NCBI GenBank assembly: GCA_033762375.1
Contig: JANRLQ010000030.1
Location: 33,345 to 97,344 of the forward strand
From: RDXT01 sp033762375
GTDB taxonomy: Bacteria > Bacteroidota > Bacteroidia > J057
Direction of reading: 5' to 3'
DNA length: 64,000 nt
In this document: in pieces, positions 44,092 to 53,262 of the stretch
Position numbering within the stretch: the stretch's first letter is position 1
Layout: every line of letters starts with the position of its first letter
Notes under the pieces: model-generated
The model's input: the letters and a program-made list of their open reading frames with translations, nothing else
What the model was told of the DNA's origin: nothing
Databases searched by the model: none
Made by a program: the position numbers and the translations under genes

Positions 44092-45993
44092 GTGAAAAAA
44101 TCCATGTATCTGATCCGCTGTCTTTTGCCCTTGCTGGTGCTGATCCTGGCACCTGCCGCAGCCCGCACACAGGTGTTGCTCATCTCTGACGAGGGGCTGC
44201 GGCAACCTCTGCGCGTCCGCCCTGATCACCTGCGCGGAGGCCTGCCTGATACCCTGGAAGTCTCCCTGACACGGCCTTTTTTTGATGATTTTGCCTATAC
44301 GGGCAGTTTTCCGGACACCAGCCGCTGGTTTGTACCGGAGACCCGGCTGGATGTACCTCACCTGACACGGGGTATCGCCGTCAATCCCCCCTCCGAAGGT
44401 TGTGTGACCTTTGATGGGATCAGCCGCACCGGAGATGCCTATGATGTAGGCAGTATTTCAGCCGGTGTCGGAGATCGTTTGTTTTCACAGTATCTCGACC
44501 TGTCCGGTTATACCCCGGCATCGGGCCTTTGGTTGAGTTTTGCACTTCAGCCACAGGGACTTGGGGAGCGTCCTGAGCAGACGGACTCATTTTATGTCTA
44601 TTTCCGCACCAACCTGCCCCCGCCCCAGGACTTCCGCAAGGTGCTGGCCATAGGCGGCAAGTCACTGCGGCCTTTCCGGCAATACACAGCTCCGATACAG
44701 GACGCCATATATTTCCACGAGGGTTTTCAGCTCTTGTTTCAATCCTCCGGCTCCCTGAACGGTGCCCTGGATCACTGGCACCTGGATTATGTACGGCTGG
44801 CGCCGGGACGTACGGCCACGGATACCCTCTACCAGGACCTTGCCCTGACCGGACTGACAGGTTCGCCGCTGGGTATCTACTCGGCTGTGCCCCTGGAGAA
44901 GTACCAGGATGCAGACCTGATGCAGCCCCTTGTCCTGAATGCCCGCAACCTGGGCAATACCGTATTTGGGGGGGCCACGCTCAGCCTGAGCCTGCAGGAT
45001 CCTGTCGGCCAGACGCCGCTGGTACCCGATACTCAGTTTTCGGCAGTCCGCACGATTACAGCACAGGAGGATGTGGCGGAGGGGTATCAGCCCTTTGGCT
45101 GGCAACCTTTCACCGGGCCTGCGGCCCTGCAAGTGACAGCTTCGATCGCTTCTGAGCTCGACCAGCAGTCCGCCAATAACCAACTCACCCGGACCTTCCG
45201 GGTGGATTCGCTGTATGCATATGATGACGGGAGTGCCGAGGCTTCATTTGGGGCCAATAAAGCGATAGGGTACGGTATTCAGATTGACCTACCGGCACCT
45301 GATACCCTGTCCGCGGTCTGGATCAGCTTCACGCCGACGATGTATTATAACCCCGTCACGACGGTCAGCACCTATATGGACAACCAGGCCTTCCGGCTGA
45401 CAGTCTGGAAAAACCCACATCCGGACTCGATCCTCGCCCAGCAGATAAGCGGGGTGAAAACGGTGTACGGTGATTCACTCCAGCATTTCCAGCGGTACAC
45501 TTTCAGCCGTCCGGTACCGGTACCACAGACTTTTTGGGTAGGTATCCAGCAGTCGAGCGCGCTCCCGCTGGGCGTAGGATACGACCAGAACAGCAACCAC
45601 GATGCACTGACATTCTGGGATTCCCTGGGGCGGTGGGTGCCTTTCCGGCTGGGGGGGACTCTGATGATCCGCCCGGAGATGTACACCGGAAACGGGATTG
45701 TGGCTGATATCACGCCCGCACAGCCTTTTGAGCTTATACTGTCTCCTAATCCGGTCAGCACAGACCATGTCCTGCATGTCAGGATCGCCGGCCAGCCGGT
45801 GCAAACCTGGGAGGGAACCCTCCTGGACCTTCAGGGCCGTGCCTGCTGGCAGGAACATCGGTTCTCGCCCGGCACTGCCTGGGAGGTACAGTTGCCACCG
45901 GATCTCGCACCTGGCATCTATTTCCTCCGCCAAACCCTGACAGGTTTAGATGGCCACCCGTATTTTGTTGACCGTCAATTGATTATCCGCTGA
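44092..45993 (+). CDS. Large exported protein with T9SS type A sorting domain
   Basis: 633 residues, GTG start, signal peptide ending at ARTQV. Middle of the protein is all-beta, with a DDFAYTGSFPDTSRWF segment near residue 63 and CARDB-like repeats (PLVLNARNLGNTVFGGATLSL near 280). The C-terminal 85 residues (PFELILSPNPVSTDHVLHVRI ... GIYFLRQTL) are a classic type IX secretion sorting domain, so it is exported to the outer-membrane surface. No catalytic motif was found. Seven bp follow rseP, pointing to co-transcription. Confidence 0.85.
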   Translation: MKKSMYLIRCLLPLLVLILAPAAARTQVLLISDEGLRQPLRVRPDHLRGGLPDTLEVSLTRPFFDDFAYTGSFPDTSRWFVPETRLDVPHLTRGIAVNPPSEGCVTFDGISRTGDAYDVGSISAGVGDRLFSQYLDLSGYTPASGLWLSFALQPQGLGERPEQTDSFYVYFRTNLPPPQDFRKVLAIGGKSLRPFRQYTAPIQDAIYFHEGFQLLFQSSGSLNGALDHWHLDYVRLAPGRTATDTLYQDLALTGLTGSPLGIYSAVPLEKYQDADLMQPLVLNARNLGNTVFGGATLSLSLQDPVGQTPLVPDTQFSAVRTITAQEDVAEGYQPFGWQPFTGPAALQVTASIASELDQQSANNQLTRTFRVDSLYAYDDGSAEASFGANKAIGYGIQIDLPAPDTLSAVWISFTPTMYYNPVTTVSTYMDNQAFRLTVWKNPHPDSILAQQISGVKTVYGDSLQHFQRYTFSRPVPVPQTFWVGIQQSSALPLGVGYDQNSNHDALTFWDSLGRWVPFRLGGTLMIRPEMYTGNGIVADITPAQPFELILSPNPVSTDHVLHVRIAGQPVQTWEGTLLDLQGRACWQEHRFSPGTAWEVQLPPDLAPGIYFLRQTLTGLDGHPYFVDRQLIIR

Positions 45994-46001
45994 TACACTA
46001 T

Positions 46002-46724
46002 ATGAAACTGGATGTACTTTTTATCGCGGCGCACCCGGACGATATCGAACTGGGATGTGCCGGCACCATCTGTCACCTGGTAGCTACTGGCAAACGGGTA
46101 GGCATTGTGGACCTTACCCGGGGTGAGCTGGGTACCCGGGGCAGTGCTGAACTCCGCGACCAGGAAGCCGCTGATGCGGCCCAGATCATGGGCGTAACCG
46201 TACGGGAAAATATGCGGTTTAGGGATGGTTTTTTTGCCAATGATGAACCTCACCAACTGGCCCTGATCCGGGTGATCCGGCGATACCGCCCCGATCTGGT
46301 CGTGGGAGGTGCTCCCCGTGACCGCCACCCTGACCACGGCAAATGTGCCGATCTGGTGCGCACCGCTGCCTTCCTGAGCGGACTTCGCAAGATTGAAACA
46401 GAAGATTACGGCACTCTGCAGGAGGCATGGCGGCCCAGTCAGGTTTTTTATATGATCCAGGACTATGAGCTGACACCTTCCTTTGTGGTGGACATCACGC
46501 CGTATTGGGAACAAAAACTGGCAGCGATCCAGGCCTACGGCTCCCAGTTTTTTAATCCTGACCGGAAAGAAGGTGAGCCCGAAACGTATATTTCCACGCC
46601 TACCTTTTTTCAGTTTCTGGAGGCGCGCTCGCGGGTGCTGGGGCATCAGGCAGGCTCGACGTTTGGAGAGGGATTTATCTGCGAAACGCCCCTCCGCGTC
46701 CGGGACATCACGACCCTCTGGTAA
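46002..46724 (+). CDS. bshB1: Bacillithiol biosynthesis deacetylase BshB1
   Basis: 240-residue PIG-L/LmbE-family zinc deacetylase, which deacetylates GlcNAc-malate on the way to bacillithiol. The zinc site is FIAAHPDDIELGCAGT near residue 8 and APRDRHPDHGKCADLVR near 105; TRGELGTRGSAELRDQEA near 45 is typical of BshB1. bshA and bshC are not in the window. It starts 8 bp after the T9SS gene. Confidence 0.94.
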   Translation: MKLDVLFIAAHPDDIELGCAGTICHLVATGKRVGIVDLTRGELGTRGSAELRDQEAADAAQIMGVTVRENMRFRDGFFANDEPHQLALIRVIRRYRPDLVVGGAPRDRHPDHGKCADLVRTAAFLSGLRKIETEDYGTLQEAWRPSQVFYMIQDYELTPSFVVDITPYWEQKLAAIQAYGSQFFNPDRKEGEPETYISTPTFFQFLEARSRVLGHQAGSTFGEGFICETPLRVRDITTLW

Positions 46725-46735
46725 GTATCAGGCGT

Positions 46736-47389
46736 ATGCAGGAGGCCTTTGGGCGATGGGAGGTATTGGGACAACGTCTGGTGCTGCTGCCTGAGCGGGC
46801 GATATTCTGGGAAGAGGCAGGAATACTCTTCCTGGCCGATATGCACCTGGGCAAGAGTGATCACTTTCGGCGGCATGGTATACCGGTTCCGGGGGAGATT
46901 CATCATACAGACCTGGCGCGTATGGACCGGCTCATCCAGACCTGGCCGGTACGGGAGATATATTGTCTCGGGGACTTGTTTCACAGCACACTAAATGCAG
47001 GCTGGGCTATATTGGCTGACTGGGTACAAAACACCGGCCTGCCTTTTGTCCTCATCCAGGGCAATCACGACCGGCTTTTACCCGAAAAATACATCCACGC
47101 TGGTGTGGCATGTATGCCCCATGCAGTCAGAGAGCCTTTTTTTCTGGTGCACGACCCTGCCGGCTCAGATCAGGCCCCGCCCCATACCTATACCCTCTGC
47201 GGGCACCTGCATCCGGGTGTATCGCTGGCCGGTCCCGGCAAGCAGACCCTGCGCCTGCCATGTTTCTGGATGGGCCCATCTGTAGGCGTACTGCCAGCTT
47301 TTGGGCGTTTTACGGGGTTGGCGATCCAGTATCCCCTGGCCGGGGATACCGTGTTTGTGATTGCAGACGACCAGGTGATCCGGCTCTGA
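46736..47389 (+). CDS. pdeM: Ligase-associated DNA repair endonuclease PdeM
   Basis: 217-residue metallophosphatase. The metal sites are LADMHLGKSDHFRRHG near residue 35, IYCLGDLFHST near 75, VLIQGNHDRLLPE near 105 and LCGHLHPGVSL near 160. The KSDHFRRHGIPVP start is distinctive of PdeM, usually beside a DNA ligase, exonuclease and Lhr helicase in a repair cassette. Here none of those partners is adjacent; it lies instead 11 bp behind bshB1. The role in DNA end processing is by family. Confidence 0.9.
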   Translation: MQEAFGRWEVLGQRLVLLPERAIFWEEAGILFLADMHLGKSDHFRRHGIPVPGEIHHTDLARMDRLIQTWPVREIYCLGDLFHSTLNAGWAILADWVQNTGLPFVLIQGNHDRLLPEKYIHAGVACMPHAVREPFFLVHDPAGSDQAPPHTYTLCGHLHPGVSLAGPGKQTLRLPCFWMGPSVGVLPAFGRFTGLAIQYPLAGDTVFVIADDQVIRL

Positions 47390-47397
47390 CAGGCAGA

Positions 47398-47970
47398 TTA
47401 TAGTTTTTCGCCCCTGCGCCGGGCCTGACCACCTTCAAGAATAAACCCAAATATACCGCCCATAACCCCGCCGATAATGTGGGCAAACTGAGATACATTG
47501 TCTTCACCAAAAGAGCTGACCACTTCTTTGCCTAAAAAAAGGACGACTACCAGTACAAAGGTCAGCGGAATTCCGCCTTTGGCATTGGTGAAGGAACTAA
47601 GCAAAATCAGCATAAACACAATCCCGGAAGCCCCCATCAGCGCGTGCTGAAAAAACGTAACCTGAAGCAGGCCCGTGAGCAGCGCTGTGACCAGGATCAT
47701 AAGCAGCAGGTCGCGGGAGCCGTATTTTTCTTCCAGGATCGGGCCTACCAGCAGGATAAAGGAAAAATTGCCAAACAGGTGATTCCAGTCTGCGTGTCCG
47801 ATCACATGAATAAATAATTGCAGGTACCACACAGGATCCTCCAGCCTGAAGCCCGGCGAGACAGCAAATAGATTGCGCAGGTCCAATGGGGTCAGGGTGC
47901 TGATTGTCAGTACGATAGTCGACAGGAGCGTGAAGTTCAGGATGACTGGGGCATTATACCGGAGCCGCAT
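47398..47970 (-). CDS. Rhomboid family intramembrane serine protease
   Basis: 190 residues with six hydrophobic segments. Catalytic Ser is in ALMGASGIVFMLILLSSF near residue 113 and the His in QFAHIIGGVMGGIFGF near 163; HADWNHLFGNFSFILLVGP near 58 is the family loop-helix motif. It cleaves membrane proteins within the bilayer. Convergent with pdeM and transcribed singly. Confidence 0.92.
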   Translation of the reverse strand: MRLRYNAPVILNFTLLSTIVLTISTLTPLDLRNLFAVSPGFRLEDPVWYLQLFIHVIGHADWNHLFGNFSFILLVGPILEEKYGSRDLLLMILVTALLTGLLQVTFFQHALMGASGIVFMLILLSSFTNAKGGIPLTFVLVVVLFLGKEVVSSFGEDNVSQFAHIIGGVMGGIFGFILEGGQARRRGEKL

Positions 47971-48062
47971 GGGATGAGTGGGTTTTGCGTCAAAAGATAC
48001 GATGTACCTGTAAAGCTACATAATCCTTTACGAAGTGAATTCAAATCTGTTACTTTGTCGGC

Positions 48063-48464
48063 ATGAACCCGAACTGTATTTCTCGCTGGGCCCTGGGTCT
48101 GGGGGCGCTCTTGGGCCTGACCGGAGTGATCGCTGGTGCGCTGGGGGCACATGCCCTCGAAAAAGTCCTGACACCCGGCCAACTGGATAGTTTTGAGACG
48201 GCTGTGCGTTTTCAGTTGTTTCATGCGCTGCTCCTGCTTGTCCTGGGGATATGGCAGGCAATGCGGCCTGCCCGTCGCCTTTTGTGGGCCATTTGGCTGA
48301 CAGTCGCTGGTGTAGGATGTTTTTCAGGCTCTATTTATCTGCTGGTACTCTCCCCGCTCAAACCGGGCCTGGTCACCCCGCTGGGTGGCTTGCTGCTGAT
48401 CCTGGCCTGGGCCCTGCTGCTGCTGGAGGCCCTGCGTATGCCCCTCAATCAAGATGCCGTATGA
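48063..48464 (+). CDS. DUF423 family inner-membrane protein
   Basis: 133 residues with four helices. The start LGALLGLTGVIAGALGAHAL and FETAVRFQLFHALLLLVLG near residue 40 match DUF423 (YgdD-like), a conserved small membrane family without a clear function. Its stop overlaps the pnuC start (ATGA), so the two are translationally coupled. Confidence 0.9.
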   Translation: MNPNCISRWALGLGALLGLTGVIAGALGAHALEKVLTPGQLDSFETAVRFQLFHALLLLVLGIWQAMRPARRLLWAIWLTVAGVGCFSGSIYLLVLSPLKPGLVTPLGGLLLILAWALLLLEALRMPLNQDAV

Positions 48465-49048
48465 CCCCGATCCAACTCATAGAATGGGTAGCAGCAGCCC
48501 TGGGATTTTGTTGTGTCGCACTCAATGCCATTGAGAATATCTGGGGCTGGCCCGCCGGGCTGCTGAGTGTGTTTTTGTATTTGTTTGTGTTTTTTGAGGC
48601 GGAACTGTATGCCGACGTGACCCTGCATGTGATCTACGTGGGCCTGAGTGCCTACGGGTGGTATCACTGGCTGAAAGGCGGACAGGCAGAAAACAGCCTG
48701 CCGATCACCCGGCTCTCGCGCCGGGAGTGGATGCTCATGCTGGGACTGAGCACCCTCGGGGCCATACTGGCCGGCCTGGGATATGACCACCTGACTGGGG
48801 CTGACCTCCCGTACCTGGACTCTGTGATTATGGCGTTCAGCCTGGCTGCTCAATATATGCTCGCCCGCAAGCAGCTTGAAAACTGGATTTTCTGGATGGG
48901 GGTGGACATCATCGCCGTCGGTGTATATTATTATAAAGGGCTTTATCCGACAGCTATGCTGTATGCAGCGTACCTGGTGCTGGCTGCGATTGGGTATGTG
49001 TACTGGCGGAGACAATGGAAAACCGCAACCGTCCATCAGCATGCCTGA
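48461..49048 (+). CDS. pnuC: Nicotinamide riboside transporter PnuC
   Basis: 195 residues with seven hydrophobic segments. ENIWGWPAGLLSVFLYLFVFF near residue 21 and GLSAYGWYHWLKGG near 60 are typical; WMGVDIIAVGVYYYKGLYPT near 145 is the second family signature. It carries nicotinamide riboside (or a similar vitamin) by facilitated diffusion. It overlaps DUF423 upstream and the NadR-like kinase downstream, which would trap the substrate by phosphorylation. Confidence 0.93.
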   Translation: MTPIQLIEWVAAALGFCCVALNAIENIWGWPAGLLSVFLYLFVFFEAELYADVTLHVIYVGLSAYGWYHWLKGGQAENSLPITRLSRREWMLMLGLSTLGAILAGLGYDHLTGADLPYLDSVIMAFSLAAQYMLARKQLENWIFWMGVDIIAVGVYYYKGLYPTAMLYAAYLVLAAIGYVYWRRQWKTATVHQHA

Positions 49049-49556
49049 ACCCCTGCAACGGATTGCCATTGTCGGACCCGAGTCCACCGGCAAGAGTACC
49101 CTCGCGCGTGGATTGGCTGATTATTTTCAGACCCGGTGGGTACCTGAGTTTGCCAGGGCTTATCTGGAGCAAATAGAACGGCCTTATGCCCGCGAAGATC
49201 TGCTGGTGATCGCCCGTGCCCAGAGGAAGATGGAAGAAAAACTGGCACCACTGGCTTTTCGATATCTGTTTTGTGATACCAACCTGCTGGTGATCCGCAT
49301 CTGGAGCGAATACAAATACGGACAATGTGACCCCTGGATATTGGCCCATGAACGGCTGGACCGTTATGCCCTGCACCTGCTGACAGATATAGACCTGCCC
49401 TGGGAGGAAGACCCACTGCGGGAACATCCGCATGCAAGGGCGGAACTCATGTCTCTGTATGAGCACGCACTGGTGCAGGCAGGGGTGCCATATGCCAAAA
49501 TTTCAGGGCATGCAGAGGAACGCCTGCGTCATGCCCTCGCGGCGCTGGGGAGATAA
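49041..49556 (+). CDS. NadR/Ttd14-like ATPase, probable nicotinamide riboside kinase
   Basis: 171 residues of the AAA_28/NadR-type P-loop kinase domain. Walker A is IAIVGPESTGKSTLARGL at residues 7-24; VPEFARAYLE near 37 and FCDTNLLVIRIWSEYKYG near 80 (Walker B-like Asp) are family motifs. It lacks the nucleotidyltransferase domain found in NadR. The start overlaps pnuC by 8 bp, supporting a role in nicotinamide riboside salvage: PnuC imports it and this protein phosphorylates it. Confidence 0.88.
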   Translation: MPEPLQRIAIVGPESTGKSTLARGLADYFQTRWVPEFARAYLEQIERPYAREDLLVIARAQRKMEEKLAPLAFRYLFCDTNLLVIRIWSEYKYGQCDPWILAHERLDRYALHLLTDIDLPWEEDPLREHPHARAELMSLYEHALVQAGVPYAKISGHAEERLRHALAALGR

Positions 49557-49584
49557 TCGTGTTACCTTGTTGTTGTCTGGGCCT

Positions 49585-51135
49585 TTATTTCACCCGCAAT
49601 ACCTGACCGGGTTTCAGGTTTTGGGCCGTAACTCCCTGGTTGAGGCGCAGGATCGTATTGACGTCAGTGCCAGGATATTTGCCAGCAATGCTCCAGAGCG
49701 TCTCACCAGCCCGGACGGTGTGATTAACAGGGCTGCCTGCGGTTGACTTGGCAGTGGTGGTAGTACGTACCGGGGTATTGGTGTAGATCTTCAGTTTTTG
49801 GCCGACCTGGATACGATACCGGGAGAGGCGGTTCCACTCCGCGATTTGCCGTGGGGTTACATTGTATTTATCCGCAATTTCACCGACGACCTCTCCGCTG
49901 CGCACAGTATGGTAGATCAGTTTGCCGGCTGGTTTGGCGGGTGTTGATACGGATCGTACGGGAGCGGGGGCACCGGAGGTTGAGGCCAGCAGGGTATTGG
50001 ACGGTATATATTGATCGCGGCGCCGGCCATACAGCATGTTGATACGGGTATGGTTTTCAGCAAAATACTCAGCGACATTAGTCGGTACGCGGAGTACGTA
50101 GGGCTGGGCAGAGTAGGGGATACGGTCTGTTTTGAGCTCAGGATTGAGATTTTTCAGCAAAAAATAATCTGCTCCGGTCATCTGCGCTATTTCCTGCAGG
50201 GTAATGTCCACGAGGATCAGCTGGAGGGTGTCCTGCTCCAGCGTAAAATCCACATACGTAGGATAGATATTGTGGGCAGAAGCATACTCAAAGGTGTAGG
50301 TAGCGGCGATAAAAGCCGGCACATATCCCTGGGTTTCTTTCGGGAGATAGGGTTGTATTTCCCAAAAATTGCGTTTGCCGCCTGAGCGGAGTATCGCCTT
50401 GCGTACGTTGCCGGGGCCGCAGTTGTAGGAGGCAATAGCCAGGAGCCAGTCCCCAAATTCATTGTAGGAGTTTTTGAGATACTCCATCGCCGCTGCGGTA
50501 GATTTTTCCGGGTCACGGCGCTCATCCACAAAATTATCAACCTTGAGGTCGTACATCTTGGCCGTACCCAGCATAAACTGCCACAGCCCTGTAGCGCCCA
50601 CCCGGGAGACTGCATGCGGATTGAGGGCACTCTCCACGACAGAGAGGTACTTGATCTCCATCGGCATGCCCATGCGGTCGAGGTGCCGCTCAAAAATCGG
50701 GAAGTATACCTTGCTCAGACCCATCATCCGTGATACCTGATCCCGGCGGCGGACGGTGTAGAGGTCAATATAGCGCTGTACCTGCTCATTGTAGTCCATA
50801 ACCATCAGCGTGGGCAGCTCATAAAGCCGCTGGCGGATAGCTGCCGGTGGATACGTCGGGACCTCATCCTTGCGGAAATTGTAGGTATTGAGCAGGAGGG
50901 TATCGTAGAGAGAATTGTGGGGCAGGCCGTAGTGGTAGTTCTTGACAAATCCATCCAGGGTTTCGTCTATCCGGTCATCTTCCAGGTTCAGAAACTGCGA
51001 ACCTTTTGTTTCTGTCAGGGGTTGACTGGCGGCAGAGTCTGGCTCGATGACTTTGGATACAGGGGCCGGTAGCTGGGCGGCAGTACGGATGATCAGTATC
51101 AGAACAAATGCCCAGAAGGATAACCAAGATTTCAT
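49585..51135 (-). CDS. LysM lytic transglycosylase, MltD type
   Basis: 516 residues with a signal peptide (ending near RTAAQLP). The SLT catalytic region carries Glu in IKYLSVVESALNPHAVSRVGA near residue 160 and the family segments ATGLWQFMLGTAKMYDL and LLAIASYNCGPGNVRKAI near 245. Two LysM peptidoglycan-binding domains lie near residues 405-450 and 470-516 (YHTVRSGEVVGEIADKYNV and NHTVRAGETLWSIAGKYPG). It cleaves glycan strands of the cell wall. A TATATTTG -7 box lies at 51184-51191. Confidence 0.94.
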   Translation of the reverse strand: MKSWLSFWAFVLILIIRTAAQLPAPVSKVIEPDSAASQPLTETKGSQFLNLEDDRIDETLDGFVKNYHYGLPHNSLYDTLLLNTYNFRKDEVPTYPPAAIRQRLYELPTLMVMDYNEQVQRYIDLYTVRRRDQVSRMMGLSKVYFPIFERHLDRMGMPMEIKYLSVVESALNPHAVSRVGATGLWQFMLGTAKMYDLKVDNFVDERRDPEKSTAAAMEYLKNSYNEFGDWLLAIASYNCGPGNVRKAILRSGGKRNFWEIQPYLPKETQGYVPAFIAATYTFEYASAHNIYPTYVDFTLEQDTLQLILVDITLQEIAQMTGADYFLLKNLNPELKTDRIPYSAQPYVLRVPTNVAEYFAENHTRINMLYGRRRDQYIPSNTLLASTSGAPAPVRSVSTPAKPAGKLIYHTVRSGEVVGEIADKYNVTPRQIAEWNRLSRYRIQVGQKLKIYTNTPVRTTTTAKSTAGSPVNHTVRAGETLWSIAGKYPGTDVNTILRLNQGVTAQNLKPGQVLRVK

Positions 51136-51183
51136 GTGCGGTGAATTATGATCCGGAGAGGCGAATCAGGCTTCAAGTTAAAA

Positions 51184-51191
51184 CAAATATA
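51184..51191 (-). promoter_or_regulatory. Bacteroidota -7 box for the lytic transglycosylase
   Basis: TATATTTG on the minus strand, 49 bp upstream of the ATG at 51135. The -33 element is not clear; a TTG lies 24 bp away. Confidence 0.5.
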
Positions 51192-51298
51192 CCAAAATTT
51201 TTATCAAAATGAATACAATTGTTCCCAAAACGGTAAAAAGTCGGGGCAAAAACCCATTAAAAACACCATAAGGGAAAGCATTGCCCGTAAAAAATGTA

Positions 51299-52756
51299 TC
51301 AGCGGGGTTGTGGAGGTGTGGCCTGAAAACCGATCAGTTGCTCCAGGTGGGCAGCGGTGTGGAGCATGGCAGCTTCACCTCCCCGGCGCCCGGTGAGTTG
51401 TATGCCGAGCGGCAATCCCTCCGGATGCCACCCCAGTGGTATCGCCACTGCCGGGACTCCGGCCAGATTGGCATGTACCGTAAAAATATCGCTGAGGTAC
51501 ATAGCGATCGGATCATCTGTTTTTTCGCCCAGGGCAAAAGCAGGTCCCGGCGTCGTAGGCGAAAGCAGGATATCCACCTCCTCCAGCAGGCGGTCTGTCG
51601 CATCGCGGATCAGGCGGCGTACCTTCATGGCACGGGTATAATAGGCGTCATAATACCCGGACGAAAGGACAAAAGCCCCCATCAGAATCCGTTTTTGGAC
51701 CTCCTCTCCAAATCCTTCTGAGCGGGAGCGGACATAGGTTTCTTCCAGGGTCCGGGCAGATGCACTGCGGTATCCGTAGCGGATGCCATCATACCGGGCA
51801 AGGTTGGATGAAGCCTCGGCGGTGGTAAGAATATAATAACAGGGTACTACCCGGTCCATGAGGGGAAATGAGACGGGCACCACGGTATGTCCGGCTTCCC
51901 GGAGCCGATCCAGAAGCGCCTGGGTCTGCTCGCGGAGAGCCGGATCCAGGGCAGGGCTTTCGACCGCTTCACGCAGGTAGCCGATCCTGACGGGCGGATG
52001 GGGGGCATCCAGCAAGGCGCTGTAAGGCGGTACTGCCTCCGGCATAGCCGTTTGGTCCAGGCCATCCGGCCCGGCCATGATCTCCAGCATCCGGGCTGCA
52101 TCCTCAACCGAGCGCGTCAGCGGGCCTATCTGGTCAAAGGAAGAACCGTAGGCGATCAGCCCCCACCGGGAGATACGGCCGTAGGTAGGTTTCAGGCCGG
52201 TGACCCCACAAAAGGCTGCTGGCTGCCGCACAGAACCACCTGTGTCAGAACCCAGGGCGGCATGGCACATACCTGCTGCCACAGCCGCCGCCGATCCACC
52301 CGATGACCCCCCCGGTACCCGGCCTGGGTGCCAGGGATTCAGCACCGGACCTGTGCTGGCATTTTCATTGGAGCTGCCCATCGCAAACTCATCACAACTC
52401 ACCCGCCCGATGATGATAGCGTCCTCATCGAGCAGGCGCTGCACGGCCGTGGCCGTAATCTGGGACTCAAACCCCGCCAGAATCCTGGAGGACGCCGTTA
52501 CGGCGTGTCCCCGGTAACAAAGCACGTCCTTGAGCGCAATGACCAGTCCCGCCAGCTTGCCCGCACGACCCTCGCGTACACGGGCGTCCACCCGCGCAGC
52601 GGCAGCCTGCGCCTCTGCTGCATAGACCTCCTGAAAAATATTGAGCTCGGGCCGGGCTTCGATCCGGCTCAGATACAAGGAAACCAGGTCGCCACACGTG
52701 AGGGACCTGGTTTGCATATCAGCTTGAATGTCTTGTAACCGCAGGTAGTCTTTCAC
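51299..52756 (-). CDS. gatA: Glutamyl-tRNA(Gln)/Asp-tRNA(Asn) amidotransferase subunit A
   Basis: 485-residue amidase-signature protein, GTG start. The Ser-cisSer-Lys triad is visible: LVIALKDVLCYRGH near residue 75, GGSSGGSAAAVAAG near 150 and SDTGGSVRQPAAFCG near 172. GatA releases ammonia from glutamine for amidation of mischarged tRNA; YGSSFDQIGPLTRSVEDA near 200 and the substrate-binding segment fit GatA and not a generic amidase. It lies 18 bp behind tatA on the same strand. Confidence 0.94.
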   Translation of the reverse strand: MKDYLRLQDIQADMQTRSLTCGDLVSLYLSRIEARPELNIFQEVYAAEAQAAAARVDARVREGRAGKLAGLVIALKDVLCYRGHAVTASSRILAGFESQITATAVQRLLDEDAIIIGRVSCDEFAMGSSNENASTGPVLNPWHPGRVPGGSSGGSAAAVAAGMCHAALGSDTGGSVRQPAAFCGVTGLKPTYGRISRWGLIAYGSSFDQIGPLTRSVEDAARMLEIMAGPDGLDQTAMPEAVPPYSALLDAPHPPVRIGYLREAVESPALDPALREQTQALLDRLREAGHTVVPVSFPLMDRVVPCYYILTTAEASSNLARYDGIRYGYRSASARTLEETYVRSRSEGFGEEVQKRILMGAFVLSSGYYDAYYTRAMKVRRLIRDATDRLLEEVDILLSPTTPGPAFALGEKTDDPIAMYLSDIFTVHANLAGVPAVAIPLGWHPEGLPLGIQLTGRRGGEAAMLHTAAHLEQLIGFQATPPQPR

Positions 52757-52774
52757 CTGGCTTGCCTGATTCGG

Positions 52775-52987
52775 TTATTTGCGGACTTCGTCGTTGAGCG
52801 ATTTTGCTTCCGTCTCAATCTCGCGCTTGATCTCCTGTGAAGCGTCTTTGAACTCACGGATCCCACGGCCCAACCCGCGGGCCAGCTCCGGAATACGCTT
52901 GGCGCCAAACAGCAACAACACCACCAGGAGGATCAGAATGATCTCCGTACCTCCCAGGCCAGCTAAAAACAGCAGTGAAGAAGTCAT
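52775..52987 (-). CDS. tatA: Twin-arginine translocase subunit TatA
   Basis: 70 residues. A short N-terminal membrane helix (GTEIILILLVVLLLFGAKRIPE) is followed by the amphipathic helix LARGLGRGIREFKDA and a charged tail, the standard TatA layout. It forms the pore for folded proteins such as the Tat-type oxidoreductase at 31646. Promoter at 53098-53128; gatA follows as an apparent second gene. Confidence 0.94.
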   Translation of the reverse strand: MTSSLLFLAGLGGTEIILILLVVLLLFGAKRIPELARGLGRGIREFKDASQEIKREIETEAKSLNDEVRK

Positions 52988-53097
52988 ATGTTACAGATTA
53001 CCAATAAAATCCTGTCAACGTATCAGACGAATTTGTATGCCAGAAGTTTAATAAGTGAACGGCACTTGTTCCGGAATCCAGATTCGTACTGGTTTTA

Positions 53098-53128
53098 CAA
53101 ATATAGGAACATTAATCAGGTACGCCAA
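53098..53128 (-). promoter_or_regulatory. Bacteroidota promoter for tatA-gatA
   Basis: TTG (53126-53128), a 20-bp spacer and TATATTTG (53098-53105) on the minus strand, giving a leader of about 100 nt before tatA. Confidence 0.75.
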
Positions 53129-53243
53129 TCTTCTGGTGCGAATTTTGAAGCAGTCGCGCGATCAACCCGGCAGCGGCACCCTGCCGGAGCCTTTCGGACG
53201 TCGTAATTTTCTGGGTATGTGCATCCGGCAAGCCGAAAAACGA

Positions 53244-53251
53244 TATATTTG
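53244..53251 (+). promoter_or_regulatory. Bacteroidota -7 box for the bat operon
   Basis: TATATTTG lies 11 bp before the ATG at 53263. No clear TTG is found at 17-23 bp upstream, so the -33 element is weak or absent. This is the only promoter-like element seen before the bat genes. Confidence 0.5.
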
Positions 53252-53262
53252 TAAGCTGTCGT

